Shown piece by piece: positions 55,901-64,000 of a stretch of 64,000 bases of DNA. Under the pieces are notes generated by a model. That model made no database searches. It worked only from the letters and a program-made list of their open reading frames with translations, and was not told the DNA's origin. The DNA is taken from the NCBI RefSeq assembly GCF_014839805.1, contig NC_051115.1, positions 3,346,600-3,410,599 of the forward strand, in the 5' to 3' direction. How positions within the stretch are numbered: position 1 is the first letter of the stretch; the number at the start of each line of letters is the position of its first letter. Made by a program: the position numbers and the translations under genes. Source of the stretch: Manduca sexta. Its lineage: Eukaryota; Arthropoda; Insecta; Lepidoptera; Sphingidae.

Positions 55901-58416
55901 ACGTAACGCGTTGTACGTACCCCCCTCCCGCGCCTGTTACGCATCGTAACGTTTTACAATACCCCACCTCCCTTCCAAATTGCGTTACGTAATACTTGAA
56001 CGGCCCCTTAGACACTCGAGCCCTAAGTGATCACGCTGAAGGCGACCCACTAACGGGTCAAGAAGAAAGTCATCTGCTTCGAACCCAGTACTCCCTCGGG
56101 ACAAGTCCATCCATCCCTCCTGACACACGCCACGTCGCGCGCTAGTGATAACAGGACTGCTTGACCCACTTATAAAAATGGGCAAGTGTGGGCGAGGCGT
56201 GGCGGGAGCTAGCGTCTTGTGCGAGGCGCTAATAAAGGCCTACTGAAGATCAACACACTCATGCCTTCCAAGAAAGCGTAAGCAGATGCGCTAGTGAATG
56301 AATGAATACATCCTAGCGGAATTTCGGCCGCGGCAGCCAATCTCAACGGAGATCAGCCTGGTACGCAGGATATATTATATACTCTCTGTTCCTTCACTCT
56401 CATAGTCCGGTGAGACGACGACATGACCGGGAGAGATCACCAGGACCAACGGCTTTCCGTGCTTTCCGAGGCACGGGGGTATCTAACAATGCGGTGGCAT
56501 ACATGAAAAACTTATTTGAACCCGTGAAATATTGGATATTGATTGATTTCGTCGTAATTTCGGCCACGGTGGCCAATCTCAATGGAGATCAGACAGGAGA
56601 TATTATAGTGCACGAATGTGTGCAATACACAAGCACTTTCTGTTCCTCGTCATAGTCCGATAAGGCGACGACATGACCGGGAGAGATCAGCAGGACCAAC
56701 CGCTTTACGTGCTTTCCGAGGCACGGGGTATCACACCGCCAACTTCCTGACTCCGAGCTGCTACTGAGTCAATTATTTTGGTTCGACCCGGGATTCGAAC
56801 CCAGGACCTCAGCGCGGTAATTGGACTTGTACCATGTACAATTACAACTACGCCACCAAGGCAGTCAAAGATGATAAAAGTCGTAGATGAGCTAGTACAC
56901 TCAGTATATTCCTTGATGTAGTGGGAGCTTCAATTCAATTTCGTCCTGTTCAAACAAACCTGTTCGCTATAATCAATAGATTAGAGTCCAAACTCACCCT
57001 CATCGATGTCCGGTGGCAGCCCGCCCACGAATACCTTCCTGCTGAACCGCTCGCCGTGCTCCGAGCCCGCGGAGACGGGGGACGAGCGCGCCGGCGAACC
57101 AAGTGCGCTGACGCACATTGACAGCCCTGTGACGAACGAAAACAATCTTTATTTCTAACCACACACAAGTTATGTAAGAGCATCATTCGAGAATGGCTCG
57201 ACCGGCTTAACTAACTTCTTTTTTGTTATTCCTAATCATCAGAGCAAGGTGTGTATCAAAGAACAATGTTGAAAAATCAATTGGAAAAGTTGGCAATTTT
57301 GTTGATATTTTTGTAAGAAATCTTCGAAACCATCTAACCGATTTCAATGAAACTTTTATGAGAATTTAGTTAGTCCCAGCTTTAATCGTAGGATAATTTA
57401 GGTGGCGCTGTTGTCGAGAACTAAAAGATGGAATGAAGAAGGCAGTTTACATAAAATGCGGTCTGGGGCCGAACAATGGACAATGGACAGGTTAATTTTG
57501 ACATCGCGTTACTGAATAAAACCACCTTATCTTCTTGGATATAATACTACAATAAGTTACTCGAACCTTAGATGTAAAATAAAGGGTAATTTTCAAACAA
57601 AATATATATAAAGTTATTGAAATTTCTTCTTCTTCTAATGCCACTACTACTATCGCCGCTCAAATCTTATTGCATATTTCGTTCAGATGGCAAAAGGCTT
57701 GCCTATATCATGGAGCATAGCGAAGAGTGAGCACTAGCTACGCTTCTACCAACCTCTTCGAGGATGAAAACGCATGATTGTTACGTCCTATAGGGGTAGG
57801 CAGTTTTTTTTTTATTATTGCTTTGAATGACGAGACGAGCTTGCCTTTCGCCTGATGGTAAGCAATACGATCAATAAACAGTAGAAACACCAACACCTTG
57901 AATTACAAAGTATTGTTTGGTATTCCATTCCACCGCGCTCGCCATCACTATGTCCAGTAGTTACACTGGGTACAATGTCCTTCAAACCTACAACAGTGAC
58001 TACACACTTGACGGTAGAAAGACATTGCGGTGGTAACTACCCAGGTGGACTCTCACATGTGAAACCTACCAGTAAAGCTTGGTAGCATCATTTTCCAGAT
58101 CGATGTGTAATGTTCTAACTAATATAATTTGATATTTGTTTATTTTATATCTGTGTGTTGATATTTCCACCATCATCATGCTGCTGCTTGACAGAAAGAC
58201 ATTGCGGTGGTACCTACCCAAGACTCTCACATATGAGAGACCTACCACCAGTAATCTATAATCAGTTTTAAAATAAAAGTCTACACTGACCGGCCGCGCT
58301 CAGCCGCGAGACAACATCCTGCTGGTCGGAGGGCACTGATGGCGAGCCGGCGCCCACAGCGCCACCCGCCACCGCCACCGCGGCCTCCTCCACTCCGGGG
58401 AAGAACGGCGACTTGC
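46923..58416 (-). CDS. orb: orb / CPEB1, C-terminal eight exons (5' part outside window)
   Basis: Exons in order of translation: 58291-58416, 56998-57126, 52294-52406, 50534-50744, 49705-49790, 48450-48551, 47867-47971, 46923-47039 (stop). Phases agree across all junctions, giving 328 complete residues; the first exon needs one base from an upstream exon. The order is an Ala/Gly/Ser-rich linker, RRM1 (KVFVGGLPP... GYAFLLF), RRM2 (KTVFVGGVPRP... GAGRVAFSN), then the cysteine/histidine zinc-binding domain (CDECAGARCG, CANVTCLQYYCEHCW). These sequences fit CPEB1/Orb, not the CPEB2-4/Orb2 class. CPEB1 proteins bind UUUUUAU elements in mRNA 3' UTRs and control cytoplasmic polyadenylation and translation, notably in oocytes. 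A start codon is not in view; the region right of 58416 holds only repeats, so the next exon is probably more than 5.5 kb away. Confidence 0.95.
47115..47396 (+). mobile_element. Family B Helitron-like element in the last orb intron
   Basis: A|TC at the left (47115) and CTAG|T at the right. Opposite to orb transcription. Confidence 0.7.
47565..47710 (+). repeat. Degraded S1 SINE, last orb intron
   Basis: Weak match to the S1 body (gaaaatatcg, gtgtcccaactcgcac, gcgtgatggagttaggcct), with many changes; an old copy. Confidence 0.5.
48118..48245 (+). repeat. Family S2 with a large internal deletion
   Basis: 5' part (ggtctctcatatgtgagag) is joined to the 3' part (gtatcgcttaccatcaggca), missing about 150 bases. 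Confidence 0.75.
48326..48449 (-). repeat. GGGGTA tandem array at the 5' end of an orb intron
   Basis: On plus, units like tggggtaacatcaaacaca (19-21 bases) repeat with variation up to the splice donor at 48449. On the orb strand this reads as repeated taccccatgtgtttgat directly after the exon. The orb frame stays open through the array to a stop at 48315-48317. Confidence 0.75.
48687..48969 (-). mobile_element. Family B Helitron-like element in an orb intron
   Basis: CTAG at 48687 and GA|T at 48968-48970 mark the ends. Same orientation as orb. Confidence 0.7.
49388..49687. mobile_element. PIF/Harbinger-like MITE beside an orb splice donor
   Basis: TAA duplicated at 49385-49387 and 49688-49690. 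Inverted ends gggactgttccaatattacg and taacacttcaacggcccc. The three-base TAA target and GGG... termini are typical of Harbinger/Tourist elements. The right edge is 14 bases from the end of the exon at 49705. Confidence 0.8.
50450..50503 (-). repeat. Degenerate copy of the end of an orb exon
   Basis: On the orb strand, catactgctggaaccgg... gagactgtgttcttctgaag followed by gctggtggg resembles the last ~60 bases and donor of exon 50534-50744. About 20 bases are missing inside. It lies about 30 bases past the true donor. Confidence 0.6.
50795..50905 (+). repeat. Degraded S1 SINE
   Basis: gagaagttttctaaagaagt, aggtatgtgaagtctcc and cgtggtggagcaaggtctaa follow the S1 body with many changes. Confidence 0.5.
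50910..51390. other. Orb intron, no recognised element
   Basis: AT-rich, ordinary. No exon or known family. Confidence 0.35.
51392..51790. mobile_element. Two Helitron fragments head to head
   Basis: 51392-51578 is in plus orientation with the TCTATAC start but no 3' hairpin. 51592-51790 is in minus orientation with the 3' hairpin mirror (gctctcgacttcgtccgcg). Confidence 0.6.
51982..52280 (+). repeat. S1 SINE with inverted head and 12-bp target duplication
   Basis: 51982-52062 is the tRNA-like head in reverse (gggatttgaacctgcgg ... caactaggctatcaccac), joined to the body in sense (taaaattatgtgtgtattca ... gggctgata). aactaatgctca flanks both sides (51970-51981 and 52281-52292). The right duplication ends one base before the splice donor boundary of exon 52294-52406. 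Confidence 0.85.
52735..52925 (-). repeat. Family L copy
   Basis: Reverse: ggggtccaacagaatgtcga, gttatgccggcctgttggaa, ggctttaacacc. Confidence 0.7.
53188..53550 (+). pseudogene. 3' end of a non-LTR retrotransposon (RTE-type) reverse transcriptase
   Basis: Open frame of about 120 codons to taa at 53548. It shows the C-terminal pattern of arthropod endonuclease-reverse transcriptases: AISQRKMERSML, KTKIADVRKRI, LKWNWAGHI, WTKRVTEWIPR, GRLKIRWRGTF, NWMQQARVREVWRQLREAY. The catalytic RT and endonuclease domains are absent, so this is a 5'-truncated, dead copy. A short 3' UTR with aaataaagg and a TTTTA-rich end follows (to about 53640). It lies in an orb intron on the opposite strand. Confidence 0.8.
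53690..54315 (-). repeat. Family L piece followed by S4 SINE, reverse
   Basis: About 53780-53975 holds family L phrases. 53975-54315 is an S4 element: marker phrases ggagatcagacaggagatat and atcagcaggaccaacggctt, with a head of the gcgtagttgt type at the right end (ttacaactacaacaccgag), degraded. Confidence 0.6.
54355..54690 (-). repeat. Family F copy in an orb intron
   Basis: Reverse family F, almost complete (tactacgtactaaatttggc to atatggacgttcgtgtctat). Confidence 0.7.
54875..55135 (+). repeat. S1 SINE with internal deletion
   Basis: Intact head (gcggcgatagcctagttggg) and A box; the segment between ctataggaatttc and tcagtagtagaggagg is missing. Confidence 0.85.
55186..55335 (-). repeat. 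Family S2, 3' half
   Basis: Reverse, from ttttattgctttgaatgatg to catactgagacatgagac. Confidence 0.75.
55370..55540 (+). repeat. Family E copy
   Basis: gcgagcttcatcgctctgtg and cttacaggagatgtagtggt, as at 33490. Confidence 0.6.
55712..56007. mobile_element. PIF/Harbinger-like MITE, second copy
   Basis: TTA duplicated at 55709-55711 and 56008-56010. Inverted ends cccgttcaagtattacgtaa and ttacgtaatacttgaacggg-type, about 28 bases. Same family as 49388-49687. Confidence 0.85.
56305..56872 (-). repeat. Two S4 SINE copies in tandem
   Basis: atttcggccgcggcagccaa at 56322 and atttcggccacggtggccaa at 56555 start two units in the same orientation. The second ends with a clean B box (gggattcgaacccaggac) and head (aactacgccaccaaggcag). 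The first lacks the head. Confidence 0.7.
57127..57487. other. Orb intron, no recognised element
   Basis: Contains a fragment like the 3' tail of a retroelement (cgatttcaatgaaacttttatg) but nothing assignable. Confidence 0.35.
57488..57665. mobile_element. MITE family H, half copy
   Basis: One inverted end (attttgacatcgcgttactg) and the interior to ctaatgccactactactatc; the other end is missing. Confidence 0.6.
57808..58255 (-). repeat. Family S2 copy plus a second S2 5' end
   Basis: Reverse full copy at 57808-58075, then a second reverse 5' end (gacattgcggtggtacctac ... cacatatgagagacctacca) at 58190-58255, only 36 bases from the next orb exon. Confidence 0.75.
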
Positions 58417-58474
58417 CTGCAACAACACCATTAGTTGAAATGAAATGAAATGATTTATTTGAATCTGTAAAATG

Positions 58475-58750
<276 letters not shown>

Positions 58751-58759
58751 AAAAGTTTA

Positions 58760-59184
58760 GAGTTGTATAATCACATTTTCTTGTGTTTACGCGAATATCA
58801 AGGCCGTCACAAACCAACGGCCAAGCAAGTTGATATGGAGAAAGAGAAAAGTATAAATTGTGGGTAAAGTTGAGGGCATATGTTCCTTCCCCACTAACCC
58901 CCCTCCCCCCTCCCAATTTAACAATAACTTAGAGCAGAGCGTAATTGAGCGTACGGAAAATTAGGAATTGAATTTGTGAATTCATTCGAGTTTAGACGTA
59001 CGGGAATGATCGATCAAGCATTGTTATTTACTACTTAAGGATTTTTTTTCTCATTATTAATTTCTTTGAGTACTTTAGTTTAGTGAGGTAATAATCAAAT
59101 AACTATGTGATGTAATACTTAACATAAAACTAATATATTTGGACGCTTATGCAACAGCAAAGCATAGTCAACAATATATTAATA
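58760..59184. other. Gene-free spacer in the 5' intron of orb
   Basis: Ordinary sequence with a C-rich patch at 58896-58915. No exon seen. Confidence 0.35.
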
Positions 59185-59470
59185 CTAGCTGACCCGACAG
59201 ACGTTGTCCTGTCTCAACTATGTATGCACGCGCGCAGTTCGTCGATCGCTGAAAGTTATTTCAAACCACTGACAGTTATGTAAAATGAATAATGTCGTTA
59301 AGTTTTCTTAAATTTTCTAATTTTCCGTGCTATTTTTTGATTTTTTTCTTTCATAAGAACCTTCTCCTGACAATAGCAAACAACAAAAAAAATTGTGAAA
59401 TCGGTCCAGCCGTTCACGCGTGATGGCGTGACCAAGGGAAATAGGGATTCATTTATATATTTATATATAT
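59185..59470 (-). mobile_element. Family B Helitron-like element
   Basis: CTAG at 59185 with gacccgacagacgttgtcct. The 5' end dissolves into a TA run, so the right edge is uncertain. Confidence 0.65.
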
Positions 59471-59475
59471 ATATA

Positions 59476-60478
59476 TCTATACTATTATATAAAGCTGAAG
59501 AGTTTGTTTGTTTGTTTGTTTGAACGCGCTAATCTCAGGAACTACCGGTCCAAACTGAAAAATTATTTTTGCGTTGGATAGCCCTTTGTTCGTGGAGTGC
59601 TATAGGCTATATATCTTCACGCTATACCCAATAGGAGCGGAGCAGTAATGGCTAATCTCAGGAACTTCCGGTCCAAAATGAAAAATTCTATTTGCGTTGG
59701 ATAGCCCTTTGTTCGTCGATTGCTATAGGCTATATATCATCACACTATACCCAATAGGAGCGGAGCAGTAATGGCTAATCTCAGGAACTACCGTTCCGAA
59801 CTGAAAAAATCTTTTTGTGTTGAATAGTCTTTTGTTTGTGGAGTGCTCAAAGTTATATATCATCACGCTATGACCAACAGGAGCGGAGCAGTAATGGCTT
59901 ATCTCAGGAACTACCAGTTTGAACTGAAAAGTTCGTTTTGTGTTGGATAGCTCTTTATTTGTGGAGCGCTATAGGCTATATATCATCACGCTATGGCCAA
60001 TAGGAGCAGAGCAATAATGGCTAATCTCAGGAACTACCGGTTTGAACTGAAAAAATATTTTTGTGTTGGATAGCCCTTTGATCCCGGAGTGCTATAGGCT
60101 ATATATCATCACGCTATGACCAATAGGATCGGAGCAGTAATGAAACTTGTTGCAAAAACGGGGAAAAATTATTAGTTTTGAGAGCTTTCGTTGCGTGCGC
60201 TGCGTAAACGGTTAAAGTTATGCAACAATGATGTATGACGGGATTGTTCCTCTTAAAAAGTTCTAAAAAATATATTATAAAACAAAGTCCCCCGCTGCAT
60301 CTGTCTGCCTGAACGTGTTAAACTCAAAAACTACCCAACGTATTAAGATGAAATTTGGTATGGAGACAGTTTGAGACCCTGGAAAGAACATAGGCTCCCG
60401 GGAAACTACTACTTTTATAACGGAATACTTTAGCCTGAAAAACTTTATAACGCGGGCGGAGCCGCGGGCAAAAGCTAG
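59476..60478 (+). mobile_element. Helitron with five 123-bp internal tandem units
   Basis: A|TC at 59475-59477, 5' end tctatactattatataaagc, 3' hairpin cgcgggcggagccgcg, 12 bases later CTAG|T at 60475-60479. The phrase atctcagg occurs at 59532, 59655, 59778, 59901 and 60024, exactly 123 bases apart. Other Helitrons here have a single unit. No Rep/helicase is encoded. Confidence 0.85.
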
Positions 60479-60510
60479 TATATATATATACATATATATA
60501 TATATATAAC

Positions 60511-61813
60511 TAGTCTTGCCATAAATATTGTAATAAAGAAAAAAGAAAATTGTTAACTGCAAATAACATTTATTACTTTTACAGTGTGTCAGTTTAATAC
60601 ATAAATATAAAACAATTAAAAATATAAAAAGCTTATTCGAAGTGGTCTCCATTGGCTGCAATACAGTCCTTTTAAACGATGAGGCCAGTTATCAATAGAA
60701 GCACGCACTCTTTCCATGGGAAAATTCTTCACTGCCAATCGTATAGATTGTTTTAGGGACTCCAAATTATCATGGCGTTTAGAGCAAGCTGTACTCTCTA
60801 AAACTGACCACAAATCATAATCCAGCGGATTAAGATCGGGACTAGACGACGGCCAGTCTTCAGCTCTGATGAAGTCCGAAACGTTCGATTCCAACCAAGA
60901 CTGCGTGGACCGAGCTTTATGACCCGGCGCCGAGTCTTGCTGGAAGGACCATACTTGGTTATTGAACATGGTGATGTTAAGGGGCTTAACTACCTTCTCA
61001 AGAATGGTATCTTGATACACTTGTGCCGATGTTTTGATACCTTTTTCACAAAAATATGGCTCAGTCACTCCTTCATAGCTAACACCCCACCAAACCATCA
61101 CTGAAGTCGGATAATGTCCACGTTGCACTCTGTCGACTAATTGGGAAGCTTCCTTAGAGCTTTGAGCATAAATACGGTCATTTTGTTTGTTAAAATGTTG
61201 CTCAATTGTAAAAATTTTCTCATCCGTAAACAAAATTTTTCTGTGACCTCCCTTTGCGTACCGCTTCAGTAGTTGTTTCGATTTTACCACCCTATTCTTC
61301 TTTAAATTATCAGTTAAGAAATGGCCAGTGCGTCTCTTATAGGCTGCAAGTCCTAAGTCATCTTTTAAAATACGCGACATGGTTCTAGGTGCTATCTTCA
61401 TTTCCCGAGATAAAATCTTTTGCTTTCGGACAGGATTTCTTCGAATTCTTTCCCTTACTGCTTTGACCACCTTTTTCGTACGAACACTACGTGGACGGCC
61501 AGATCTTTTTCTGTCACAAACAGAGGAGGTCTCATTGTACCTATTAATAGCCCGGTACACAAACATTTTACTAATACCAAGTGTATGGAGAGTTTTAAAA
61601 ATTGCATTTGGCTCCATACCTACTTTGTGTAATGCTATCACAGCGATTCGGTTCTCTTTATCACCCCACACCATTTTAATATCGCAAAATATTTTACAAT
61701 GTATTGGCGCCAAAATGAGAAAACACAATGAACAATCGTATAAAAATGACAGATTCGAAATTCAAATGTAATATTTTTTATAATTAAGTGTAACAGTATT
61801 TATGGCCAGACTA
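60511..61813 (-). mobile_element. mariner element (maT-like), about 1.3 kb
   Basis: Inverted ends agtcttgccataaatattgt (left) and, reversed, agtctggccataaatactgt (right) match at 18 of 20 positions. TA lies at both borders (60511-60512 and 61812-61813). It is inserted in a TA run between two Helitrons that face each other. Confidence 0.85.
60616..61674 (-). CDS. mariner transposase, DD37D type, intact frame
   Basis: 352 codons from the MVWGDKENR start (61674) to taa at 60616, without stop or frameshift. An in-frame ATG 18 codons upstream (61728) is less likely because it lies nearer the inverted repeat. The N-terminal half has the two helix-turn-helix DNA-binding modules with the GRPR hook between them (59-62). 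The catalytic acids are Asp151 (FTDEK), Asp247 (QQDSAPGH) and Asp285 (SPDLNPLD). The last two are separated by 37 residues, the DD37D signature of the maT group. Length is normal for mariner (about 340-355). It would excise the element and insert it at TA. It may still be active, as triad, frame and ends are all intact. Confidence 0.9.
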   Translation of the reverse strand: MVWGDKENRIAVIALHKVGMEPNAIFKTLHTLGISKMFVYRAINRYNETSSVCDRKRSGRPRSVRTKKVVKAVRERIRRNPVRKQKILSREMKIAPRTMSRILKDDLGLAAYKRRTGHFLTDNLKKNRVVKSKQLLKRYAKGGHRKILFTDEKIFTIEQHFNKQNDRIYAQSSKEASQLVDRVQRGHYPTSVMVWWGVSYEGVTEPYFCEKGIKTSAQVYQDTILEKVVKPLNITMFNNQVWSFQQDSAPGHKARSTQSWLESNVSDFIRAEDWPSSSPDLNPLDYDLWSVLESTACSKRHDNLESLKQSIRLAVKNFPMERVRASIDNWPHRLKGLYCSQWRPLRISFLYF

Positions 61814-61814
61814 A

Positions 61815-61865
<51 letters not shown>
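61814..61865. repeat. (TA)n run at the mariner/Helitron junction
   Basis: Pure TA repeat continuing the TA run left of the mariner (60479-60508), consistent with one original TA tract split by the insertion. Confidence 0.9.
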
Positions 61866-61866
<1 letters not shown>

Positions 61867-62607
61867 TAGCTTTTGCTCGCGGCTTCGCCCGCGTGAAGGT
61901 GTTTTCCAGGATAAAATTCCACTGTTTGATAAAAGTCTTGCTACATATTTTCCCGGTACTTATAGGTTCAAACTAATTTTATCCCCAATCTATAATTTCA
62001 GTTCTATCAGTCGAAAATCTAAGAACATTTATACAAACTTTCATCCCCTATTTTATCCCCTTAAGGGTAGAATTTATCAAAATCCTTTCTTAGGGGATGC
62101 CTACGTCATAGTAGCTTTATGCATGTAAAGTCTTAGCCCGATCCGTCCAATGGTTTGGGCTGTTCCTTGATATATCACTGTCAGTCACCTTTGAGTTATA
62201 TATTATATTAACAACTGAAGTTAGCTAAAATTGAGTTTCTCGAAGCCGACCACTATTTATGTACTATGTATTTTGAGACTATGCAATTTTGTCGCGTTCG
62301 CGATTCACTTTCACTTTTGTTGAGTTTCAGAACGCGATATTAGATCCTCCAACGCGCACGCGAATTTGAACTTTATGCAGCGGTAATAAATTACAAATTG
62401 ACTCTCCATTTTATTTAGAAAACGTTTGTATGGGAAATAGAAAAATGCTGTTTTGAGGATTTTCCCGGCAATTATTCGAATTTTTCTCACCTTTTAAATC
62501 TTCCCTAGACCTCCACGAATAATTCAAGACCAAGATAAGATAAATCCGTTCAGCCGTTCTCGAGTTTTAGCGAGACTAACGAACAGCAATTGATTTTTAT
62601 ATATATA
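61866..62607 (-). mobile_element. Helitron, full length, single internal unit
   Basis: CTAG at 61866, hairpin mirror (gctcgcggcttcgcccgcg), and the 5' TC as GA|T near 62606-62608 after tttttatatatata. The 5' end is closer to family B than to the 59476 copy, so the element combines a family-B-like 5' end with the other 3' end. Confidence 0.75.
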
Positions 62608-62659
62608 GATATGTATTTTGATAACACCTGTAATAAGTTTACAAATAAAGAATTTCATT

Positions 62660-62820
62660 TGATTGATTAGACATTGAAATTAAACTATTTTTCGGTCTTT
62701 ATCGCGGTCTTTTCTATTATAATTCTCTCCTGGCGTTTGGTGACTGCAGCCTTCATGGTCAAGGGGGTACTTAAGCATTCGTCATCTGAAAAGTCAGTTA
62801 CAATATCTACCTACACTTGA
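62660..62820 (+). repeat. MITE half copy
   Basis: gacattgaaattaaactattttt to caatatctacc matches the left half of the 7724-8092 MITE. Confidence 0.65.
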
Positions 62821-63155
62821 CAAAATGCAAAATTGGCATTTGTCAAACCAAAACATTAAAACCAATTCAACAATTCACAAGATGTTTTGAAACCGAGGTT
62901 TTGAAGGCTTTGAATGATGGCACTATCTAACTAATTTACAATTTACAAAATAGAAGGTAAAGGTCATTATGTTCCTATTTAATATAAGCTATTAAAGTAC
63001 TATAAAATGTTTGTTCCTTAATTTTATAATTGTTTTTTCCAACATATCAATGCATGCCGTGTCAACTAAAGGTAATACATTTAAAATATTGTTAATGATT
63101 TGTAAGGTTCAATTGATTTAATGTAATGACCACTGTTTGTCCTTAAAATAAATAA
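62821..63155. other. Gene-free spacer
   Basis: AT-rich, no exon and no recognised family. Confidence 0.35.
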
Positions 63156-63159
63156 AGAG

Positions 63160-63330
63160 ATGACCTCGGTGGCGTAGTACGACTACTACAGTCGGGGTTA
63201 CAGGTTCTCGGCTCGGGTAGGGATCTTTATTGCGTGGCATCAGGTGGGAGTCATTAAGCTTGGTATGGCGAGGCTCGCCCCAATCATATCATAGAACGAC
63301 CGTCATGCTGAGGTCTCGGGCACTGTTACA
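63160..63330 (+). repeat. S3 SINE, degraded
   Basis: Head acctcggtggcgtagtacga, then aggctcgccccaatcatatc; the B box is not recognisable. Confidence 0.6.
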
Positions 63331-63349
63331 GATCGGAGTCCACGATTTT

Positions 63350-63625
63350 TTTGCTTTGAACGACGAGACGAGCTTGCCGTTCGCCTGATGGTAAGCGATA
63401 CGATCCATAAACAGTAGAAACACCAACACCTTGAATTACAAAGTATTTGGTAATCCACCGCGCTCGTCTGAGACATGAGATGTTAAGTCTTATGTCCAGT
63501 AGTTACACTGGCTGCAATGTCCTTCAAATCTACAACAGTGACTACACACTGCTGCTTGGCTGCAGAAATAGACATTTCATGGTACCTATCCAGGCGGACT
63601 CTATGAGATACCCACCACCAGTAAC
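63350..63625 (-). repeat. Family S2 copy
   Basis: Reverse full-length copy, tttgctttgaacgacgagac to ctatgagatacccaccacca. Confidence 0.8.
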
Positions 63626-63889
63626 ACCGATTACCATTAAATGCAAAAGTAGTATCTCTGCTTACTCCACCAAGAATAAATCCTTGTGAATGGAATATGC
63701 CCCCTCCCCTCCCCGGCCGGCATAACGAGCGCAATCATGAGGTAACGCATTAGTCAACAGACAGTATTTTGGGTTTTGGCGTGAGGCCAAAAACGCGGCT
63801 CGCAAGAGTCATTGACTCTTCGGTGACGCAATTGTCCAGTCGAATAGTGATTTCGAAAGTCCAGGGTTCCACACCCAGTGAATGCAATT

Positions 63890-64000
63890 GAGTTTAGTTC
63901 CGGGATCCTGTATATATCCAGTTACAAACAGGACGGCGTAAATGTGTCGACTGAGGGATAATCCCTCACTTCACTTACTATCAGGTGTGGCTGGGTTACA
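63890..64000 (+). repeat. Family L copy cut by the window edge
   Basis: ccgggatcctgtatatatcc, aatgtgtcgactgagggata and cttactatcaggtgtgg are family L. Confidence 0.6.

Noticed and set aside
61379..61771. Plus-strand frame inside the mariner
   Set aside because: Antisense of the transposase gene; no similarity visible.
61802..62128. Frame starting with repeated Tyr-Ile
   Set aside because: It is the translated TA microsatellite running into a Helitron.

Overview
The window is nuclear DNA of a moth or butterfly (Lepidoptera). It is AT-rich, its genes are split into short exons with GT/AG introns, and it is crowded with repeat types familiar from lepidopteran genomes: tRNA-derived SINEs, Helitrons ending in a hairpin plus CTAG, MITEs, an RTE-like LINE remnant and a mariner. 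No bacterial, plasmid or phage feature is visible.

Three protein-coding genes can be read exon by exon, with all reading phases matching across introns. (1) About 13.86-21.98 kb, plus strand: a complete 8-exon secreted serine protease of the Snake-like type (799 aa). It lacks a clip domain, has a long cysteine-free N-terminal region with a 36-residue duplication, and carries an Asn/Gln-rich C-terminal tail of about 210 residues. (2) About 28.87-34.67 kb, plus strand: a complete 8-exon secreted lipase of the pancreatic-lipase/phospholipase A1 family (335 aa), with Ser-Asp-His triad and a very short lid loop. (3) About 58.42-46.92 kb, minus strand: the last eight exons of orb (CPEB1 class), a translational regulator with two RRMs and a C-terminal zinc-binding domain. 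Its N-terminal exons lie beyond the right edge of the window. The protease and lipase are secreted enzymes on the same strand. orb converges on the lipase and is unrelated in function.

Layout. 0-13.8 kb is gene-free and packed with nested repeats. 13.8-22.0 kb is the protease. 22-28.8 kb is intergenic repeats, including a MITE nested in a Helitron. 28.8-34.7 kb is the lipase. 35.7-45.0 kb is a striking stretch with almost no recognisable repeats. It holds a CpG-rich island and many GGGGTA/TACCCC motifs. 45-46.9 kb has a MITE, two GC-rich hairpins and the probable orb 3' UTR. 46.9-58.4 kb is orb with transposon-filled introns, two of which carry insertions almost touching a splice donor. 58.5-62.6 kb is an AT microsatellite, two Helitrons pointing at each other and, between them, a mariner with an intact DD37D transposase frame. 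62.6-64 kb is more SINE-type repeat.

The best candidates for something new are the repeat-poor, GGGGTA-rich block downstream of orb, the insertions beside orb splice donors, an orb intron that stays in frame through a tandem array, and the clip-less protease with a prion-like tail. All calls are by reading alone; nothing was searched against a database.
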